NCBI GenBank assembly: GCA_942159475.1
Contig: OW804094.1
Span: forward strand, 55,920,966-55,984,965
Source of the DNA: Sthenelais limicola
Lineage: Eukaryota > Annelida > Polychaeta > Phyllodocida > Sigalionidae
Reading direction: 5' to 3'
Length of the DNA stretch: 64,000 nt
Each line of letters opens with the position of its first letter. Positions within the stretch are counted from its first letter, which is position 1. Under the pieces are notes generated by a model, which was not told the origin of the DNA, made no database searches, and was given only the letters and a program-made list of their open reading frames with translations. The translations under genes and the position numbers were made by a program. This document shows, piece by piece, positions 22,601 through 31,600 of the stretch.

Positions 22601-25600
22601 TCAGCGAGGTGATTGCTTAAACCAATACTGGTGACATTTGAAATATGAGGAATATTAATTTGGGTATTAAAATGTAGCCTGTGAAACCAGCACTGTTCCA
22701 AGTCTCCCTTGTCTCAAGTCTTCCTGCTCTCCCCTAGTATTTCCACTAGAAACTGCTGTCCAAAAGTAGGGCCCCCGATGCCGGAACAAAAATCCTTTGC
22801 TAGCCATATTTTGAGGTCAGCTGATGGCCTATTATGCCTGTCAGCTCTATGTACAGGGTAGGGAATACCCTCCACTTGAATCCCTTTTCCCATTTTGTAT
22901 AATTCCCATTTCCCAAATCTAGCAGGTTTTCAATTTGCAATCCCGTTTTTCTATTTGCAATCCCTACCTGGAATAATTAAATCTGGCTCTGAATCCCTTT
23001 CTGAATCCCATAGACCCTTTTAAATCCTGAATCCCGACCTAAATTAGGCCCCAATCCCAGTCCCCAAAAAGATATTCCCTACCCTGTAGGCTATGTTTAG
23101 GCCTATATATTTTTTTTTAAAAACATTTTTTTATTCAGGGAATATAAGCTGGCATATGCCATAACTAATGATGTATAAGCCTGAATTTTCGCTAGTACAT
23201 TTCAGTTTTTAAATTTTTGTGTGGGTTATAATAATACTAGTATACTTTCCCTCTGAGGGGGTAAGGAAATGATGAGATGGTATGGGTTAGTGAAATAGTG
23301 AAAACGATAAGAAAAGGTTGGGGGTCTTATGATATAGACATTTGTCTTGGCATGTGAAGATATGAGGAGTTACTCTATCAACCCAATTCAACATAGGATG
23401 TTATAATCTGCTATAATCTCTTAGATTTAAACGTCAGGGATATTAACCACACCCAGTAGGATGTTATTTTTCAATTTCCTTTTGAAACTTAGGGCGTCTT
23501 CAGTGTTCTTGAGGTTGGCGTTGATGTTATTGTTCCAGGTTAGAATTCCCAAGTAGGCCATGGATCTTTGGTACAGGTTACAGGTCGGGTAGTTTACTTC
23601 GAAGTTGACTGCTCTGTTCTCTCTCAGATTATAGGCTCCCTCTAGGGGACGTTTGTCAATCCAGTTTACTCTGCATAGGTATAATTGCTTGTGAAAATAT
23701 TTTGCATTATTAAAAAAGATTCTTTCTCTTATAGTCATTGCATTTGCATCTTCATGTAATTGGTTGATATTATACCGTCGTGGTTTTTTTTAGAGCAAAT
23801 CGTAAAGCCTTATTTTGGAAGACTTTGGTTCAATGTGGCCTTATTGCAATTCAAATAACATACATTACAATAGTCTAAATATGATAGAATCATCGATTTA
23901 ACGATTATAGGAGTTGTGTTCTCACATCTAGGGCATGACGATTGATGTATAAATTACATAGTCTGGCATTTGCCTTATTCAGGATGTTCTTAGCCATCAT
24001 TTCAAATTTGAGTGTAGTGTTGATGGTGAGACCCAAATACACAAACGAATCCACCCAGTCTATGGTTGTATTATGAATTAGAAGTTTAGGTGGTAAATGG
24101 ACTCTATTATGATACAGGTTGGGTGGAACCATCATAGCCTTTGTTTTGGGCAAGCTGATAGACAGCTTGTTAGATAAGCTCCAATCAGCTATTCGTTCAG
24201 TGTCTGATTGACATATATGCAGTATTATGGTCGTTTGAGCAGTTGAGCAGTATAATGTCATCGGCGAATAAGAGCATGTGACCATTTATATCCAGTTTAC
24301 CAATGTCATTAATAAATATATTGAACAATAAAGGACCGAGGATAGATCCCTGTGGGACTCCACATTTTATCGGTAGATACTGTGAGTAGTAATAACCTAT
24401 TTCCAAGTACCACGGGTGGACCATGGTTACCATTGGCAACGCGCGAGGGCTGGGAAGCTCACGGGGTCAAAGGGGTTAGATTGACCACTAAGCAATGGAA
24501 CCCGGTAGAAGCAGCAAATCAACAGCGTTAGATTTCTTCTTTCTTCTATGTTTTTGGGCTCTAGTTAAGCCTAGTACTGTGCAGAAATGAAGTCGCTAAC
24601 AGTGCATTTTTAGTTTGGGAGTGTGAACCTACAAATTATCAATAGGCACCAAGATATGAGACGGGGAATGTATTTAGGCTGCATTGGGAGATGTCCCGAC
24701 TTGGATGAGTGAGTGTTGACGGGAGGTACAAGCACTCGGTCCGGCTAGCCCAGTATCATACCTTGGGGGTTCAGGGCGCAATGACAGTTGTTGCAGGAGT
24801 TAAAGCTTCTAATTTGGATATATATACACTCTGTTCAAGATAACAAACTTTGTTATTTTGTATGAGCTATTTCGGCCTTCTGTTCAATTTTAGTTAGCGT
24901 GACTTTTTTCTGCCCCCTTAGACAAAGTTAACAGCTTAGGCTATTTAGACCTATGTCTGCATGTTGCGCCCTGTTACAAGTCTAATTAATCACAATACAT
25001 GATTTGAAGGGGTTGATGGTGTTTTTCTCTCTATCATTGTTAGGATTATAGACATCTAACAATAAAGCAGATACCATTCTCGTTTCTCTCTTTCTTGGAA
25101 TTTGTTGCGTGTTTACATGTATGTATAGGCCCCTATAGGCATTTTTACAAAGGTTAATTCCATACTATTTCTAAAATTCATTATTTTAATCTTAATCTTA
25201 GGACATTGACCTGCTGTCTTCAATTTAATTTCTAGCAAATCTTAAGATTTTGTTTTGTAGACCGTAGTTTTGATAATTCGTCTTCAAGTAGGGTTGTTAG
25301 CAGAAAGTAAGCACAACAATGCATATTGCTAATAACATAATCTAACATGCCATTTTGTAGTGTATGAACAGAACCGTGGAACAAATTCTGTCCAGTGTGA
25401 TAATTATTTTTATGACGACTGACATTGCTTTAGTTCCATTTCTGAACGAAATATATCCATTGACCCTATGCTCTTAGTGGTTGCTATGGATGAGCATCCC
25501 AGACATAGCAACAAGGTGGCCGACTTCAGCGCCACCACCGGTCATTTTCACGCTACTTGCAAGAGGGTTATTACCAAGCCTGACTTTCTGTTGTCTATTT

Positions 25601-28600
25601 GATAAATAGTCTTTTACCCAATTCTGAAACCACGACGGTAGACAATAATGCTTTAACTTTGACAATAAAATCGTGTGATTATAGAATCAAATGCCTTTTG
25701 ATAATCGAAAAAGACCATGGTACTAAGCAGATTTTGGTTACGATTATTAAGTAGTTAGTATAATAGTAGATAGGCAGTTTCTATTGTAGATGAATTTTTC
25801 CTGAAACCACCTTGGTATGGTGATAATATTTCATGGGTGTCGACAAAGTCCTGTATTTGGCTATTAACATACTTCTCAAAATTTTTTCCCAGTATATGGG
25901 TCTGTGAAATTGGACGTAAATTGGGGACATGTGTCCCATTCCCCTTCTTCGGTATAGGTATAACAGTGACCTTTTTCCAGCAGGCGGGTACAATACCTTG
26001 GGTTACGGAAAGATTTAATAAGAAGATTAATTGGGGTTTGATAATGTTGAAGAAGATTTGATAGACGTGCGTAGGTATTTCATCGCAACCAGAGGATTTA
26101 TGTGGCGATAGAGTATCTAATATTTTGCTAAGTGATTGTAAGTCAAGCAATTGGTTGATATTATGGGTATGGGGTGTTCTCTCTATTTTTGACATTAGGG
26201 TCCGCAGGCCCTAAATCAAAGTTACTGGTACTATCAGGTAAAAGAGCTGCAGTTTTTGCTGCCACATTGGCAAAGAACTTGTTAATTATCTTAGGTATAT
26301 CCTTGGCATATGCCATTGTGTTTGTATCTGAAATAATTATTTTCGTAATTGTTTTGGTCTTATCCTTGAATGGGAGATAATCATTTAATATCTGCCAAAA
26401 CTTTTTGTAGTCATATTTGTGTCTGTTCAGCTGGTCTTTAATATAATTGCTTCTAGCTTGTCTAGTAGCACTGTTGGTCAGATTTCTAAAGTAGACAGCT
26501 CTGAGTCTAAAGGTCTCCTTTTCGGTCTTCCTATATTTACTGAAATTATAGTCCCTGTTAGGAGCCAAATTAATTAATTTGTTACTATACCAGGGTTTTT
26601 TTCCTTTTTTGCCTTATATTTTTTCTTGGGACATAATTTGTTAGTTACTTTTAACAGTGTTTCGTACATTAAGTTCCAGGCTGAGTTCAGGTCTGTACAC
26701 ATATAGAAGGGTTGCCAATCATCGACTAGGTTCATTTCATTTTCGGCATTTGCCGTGTTCAAATTGCTATAAGACCTGGACCATGCCATATAAGGATAAT
26801 AAATCTTAAAGCAATCTATTAGGTGGCATAGCATTACTAATGCACACAAAAAAGTGTGGAGAATGAAAATGAATAGGTTGGGGATAGGTTTTTATGATAA
26901 AACATGTTGTTTCAGGAAAAGCAAACCACAATGTCCCTTTCGGTCGGCCGCGCTCTCTCTCTCTGATTTATATGTGACCCACCAAGGGGAAAATTTTCGA
27001 ATTTGGGTTTATTATAGATTCTGAATCTGCATGTCCTCCTGAGTCAATAACCGAAAAAAATAGTTGAAAATTCCCAGAATTTGCCAAGATATGGGTTTTT
27101 TGTAAAGTTATGTCAGTTTTCAGTAGATGACCTCAAATAGGTTGGGGGAGTGACTCATTTTCCTGTGACACATCACATGGACAAAAAATAAATATTAAAA
27201 ATATTTTTTTTAAATGTCAGGGATGTACAGAAGGGGAAATGAGCATCATAACAATGAAAGAATTTTGTTGATACTCCAAAAATTAGTGAAGTTACAGACT
27301 TTCAAAATTACCTCCCTCTCAGAATTCCTGATAATTATGTGCAGGCATACATCTATTTATGGCGCTATTGATAGAACTTGTCTGCCGCCCCTGTTTGGCT
27401 ATTCAGTGCACCACCCGGACCGGTGCTGGTTTTACTCACTCCAACTACAGCCAGCACTCAACTCGGACTTACCCTCACTACACACACACTTTGTTTTTTT
27501 GCTAAGACTTTACAATGGTTGGCACAGTTGTCCGCAATTGTAGGGGTTGTAAGAACAAACATGTTCACCCCTGGGGCATTAAGTGTGTTTATGTGCTGGC
27601 TGGCAAAGCCAAGGCTATGGAAATGGGACAATCTGAAGATAAGTATCTTGATTTCTTACCTGCCATACCGGCGCCCAGTCCTTCGGATCAGGAGGTGGCA
27701 GGGGAAGCAGATGAGAATACCGCGGACTTACCCCCTCTCATTGTTACTAAAACGGAGCCTGTGGACGAGATTTCCGTCATGAAGAGCACTATGTCAGCTC
27801 AGCAACTGTCCATTGACTCTCTATCTAGTGATTTGAAGAGGGTTCTCAGTCTTTTGGATCCTATGGGCGGGGCTTCAGGCGGCTATGGAGGTGCCAGGCC
27901 CAAAACAAGTCATGCAGGTTTGCCTGGACCTAGTACTGCTGTCACAACCGCTTCCTTACCAGTGTCCACTACGGTGACTTCCTCTACGCCTGTACCTATC
28001 ATACCTGTCAGCACTACTGTGACTTCCTCTACGCCCGTACCTGTCATACCTGTCAGCACTACTACTGTCAACACCACACAGGCGACAGGCTATTACGGGC
28101 CTCTCACTCCGGCTTACATGGGACCTGCTCAACCAGCGGTGGGCTTTCAACACGCCCAACTGAGCTCTTTCTCAGTGGGCACTCCGGCCAATACTTTTCC
28201 CCCTACTTCACTGCCTCTCAGCTCAGCGGCTAGTGCGTCTTTGGCTTATCACGGCAATATTGCTACATCTCTAGATCGCCTGTCCCTTGCTGTGGACCCC
28301 TCCGCTGCGGCTGCTAACAAAGGTATGTTGTTTAGACCAGAGTTTCATGTTCAACATATTATCGGAGGGGTCCCGCTAAAGAATCTGGATTACAAGAAGC
28401 TTAATATTGGTCAGCTGTTCCTGGGAATGTCTATGGTCGCACGCCACCTCTTGCGCTCGGGGGGTGATGTGGAAACCTATCTCCACCACATCTCTTTCAT
28501 TGCCAAACATGTGGGGTCTCAGGAGTACAAGGATTCTGCTTTCCTCGACTTGGATAGGGAAATTGTTAATGCTTTTGTTAATGGTGACACTGCCGTGCTT

Positions 28601-31600
28601 GTGCCAGGCCTCCAGATTGCGTGTGCTGCTGCCTTCCGGAGCTCCAATGAGAGGCCTAAGGGCCCTGTGGCTTCGCCATCTACTAGACCCTCCTCCGGCC
28701 GGGGCTGGGACTCCTCCTCCAAGCAACAGAAGGGTAGAAAGGGCAGGGTGCCTGATGATTTCCCAGCGGAGATCTGTTATGATTTTAATTATAGATCCTG
28801 TGATGGATGTGCCCGCCAACATGCTTGTCGTATATGTAAACAAGCCCACAAAGCCACCACCTGCCCTCAACGCAAGGTCTGACTACCTCTCGCTCAGCGC
28901 GAGGTCTTGGACGAGAGCCAACATGGCCGCGCCCACATGGTCCAAGGTAAACAATCACACACACCTTCTGCCTCTCCTCTCCCGGCGACCCCTTTGTCTT
29001 GTGTGCCCTCTAACATTGATGCCAGTCTGTGTCCCACTTATATTGACTATAGTGACGATGACTTCTGCATTTCTTCTGCCTCTTGTCGGCGGAACTGTTA
29101 CTATAATTTGGAGCTCTCTTCTGCTGACCCGTGTGCGTCCACACCCGGTCTGACTCCTCTACCCATCGGTACGGCCTTCGATTACAACACTCCGCTGTAC
29201 TTCAACCCTTGTTTACCTCTATTCCCGGCTTACAAGCTCTCTTCACATTATATTGGTGGTATTCGCACTCAACTGATTACCTCGGCCTGGCTCGCGGAGC
29301 TCAAGTATGAGTTTGACGAGCACCTGCGCTCTTATATCAAACACGGAGTTATAAATGGTTTTGATATCGTGGACTGTGTGAATGCCATTGATCCCTACTT
29401 TTGCTCTAACTACAGGTCCACGGAGAGTGCTGGAGCTCGCTCGTGTCTTGACGCCCTCTTCATAAAGGAGCTTAACGATGGTAAGCTTTTGCCCTCTGCT
29501 TCCCAACCAAAATGTGTTCATGCCATCGGCGCCATTCAGAAACCAGACGGCTCTTTTCGGCCGATTACCGACTGCAGCAGGCCCACCGAAGCTTCAATTA
29601 ATAACTTCATGCTCACCACTTTTCAACCTTTTCACTTCAACACGGTGGACACGGCCGTAGCCTTGATCTCTCCAAATGCTTTTATGTGCATAGTAGATTT
29701 GGAGGCTGCGTATAGGTCTGTGATGGTAAATCCCCTACATAGGACTTGCCAGGGTTTCTGTTGGGAGTCTAGTGGAAGCGAATCTTTCTACACTGATACA
29801 TGCTTGTGCTTTGGGATCCGCTGTGCGCCCTATATTTTTAACCAGCTGGGAAACTTCGTGGTTAGGTGCCTCGCTAGACGTGGAATTGGTGGTGTATGCA
29901 ATTACCTAGATGATTTCTTCATTGTCGGCGACTCTTTTGATGACTGTGCTTTCAAACAAAATGCTTTGATCCATCTTCTAGTTTACCTTGGTTTTCGGAT
30001 TTCTTGGCGCAAGTGCTCATCCCCTGCCCAAAAGTGCGTCTACCTTGGTATCGTCTTCGACACTGTCAACATGGAAATCAGACTACCAGATAAAAAGTTA
30101 GTCTCACTGAGGGATAACTTGGCCTTCTTCCTACACCGTGACCGCGCCTCTAAAAGACAGATACAGCGTCTGTGTGGCTCTGTCGCCCATGCTTCAAAGG
30201 TGATACGCGGTGGCCGCACTTTCTCCAGGCGGTTGATCGACATCCTAAAGGGCCTGCCTCCTGGCAACCCCAGAGTTAAGTTGGGTTGCGACTTCAAGCT
30301 CGACTTAACTTGGTGGTTGGAATTTGCCTCCATCTTTAACGGTGAGGCTACCCTCTCTCCATACCATTTCCTATCCGGGGATGCTATCTACACTGACTCA
30401 AGCCTTTCTGGGTTCGGGGTAGTTTATGGTTCAGAGTGGGTGGCTGGCTATTTTGGCAGCTCTTTAGTTCCATATGATGCACATCTCCTCCATCCGCAGC
30501 ACAACCATTGGCAGAACACGTCCTTAGACGATTTTCCCTCGGACCTGATCAATATCAATCTCCTTGAGCTCCTCCCCATCTGGATCGCCTGTATGTCTTT
30601 TGCTTCTAAATTTGCGGGGAAAACCATTCTCTGCTACTCTGACAACACCCAGGTCGTCCAGATGCTAAACAAGGGTATTAGCGCCAATAAGGCCTGTATG
30701 CAAGTTCTTCGTTGCATTTTTTGGCTGTCCGTTAACTTTCATTTTCACTTATCCAGCCAACATCTGCCTGGGTCTTCTAACACTTTAGCTGATAGTTTGT
30801 CTCGTGTTAGGACCTTGAATCTCATCGCTCCGCTTATCTCCTCTAATATGTGTTGCAGAGCTTCTACTGGACCTGGATCTCCGTGTCGGGCTACTGGTGG
30901 GTTCTGCCTGGAGCAAGAACACCCTTCTGACCCGCAATTCCCAATGGAAACAGTACATTGAGTTTTGTGCTTCCATTGGTCAACAAGTGATACCCTCCTC
31001 TACACAGACAGTCTGTCGTTTCTTAGCCTTCAAGTCTTCCACGGTAAAGTTTGTCACATGCGACAATTACCTCTCCGCCATTAACGTGTTACATAAGTTC
31101 TATGGCCAAAACATTAACTTTCGTGATTATTATGTTGTTGATCTACTAATGCGAGGCCTTAAGAAGACCCTTGGCGCTGCCCCAGCTCAGAAGCTACCCC
31201 TTTCTGTGCGCCAACTTCTGGACATACATCGTCACCTCCCAGAGTCTGATTATATCTCTACAATGTGGGCCGCTGTGATCTTCGGCTTTCGGACACTGCT
31301 CCGTAAGTCTAACTTCGTCCCTAGTTCAACTGAGGAGCACTGTGTACTTCGGAAAGATGTCCTTTTCACCGACTTCGGCATGGTGGTCAGCGTGTTTTCA
31401 TCCAAAACCATTCAGCATAAAGACAGGATTTTGAAGATCCCTGTCTACTACACCTCTAACCGTTCTCTGTGTGCCGTGTCTTTGCTTAAGGATCATTTCT
31501 GTGCCCACCCAGCCACCATGAGTTCTCCCCTGTTTCTCAAGATGGTGGGTCCTCGTTAGACGCCTATATCATACCAGGATTTGCTCCGCTTCATCAAGTT

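Noticed and set aside
28376..28870. 164-codon minus-strand ORF within the Ngaro gag-like region
   Set aside because: Shadow of the plus-strand coding sequence; no independent motif.
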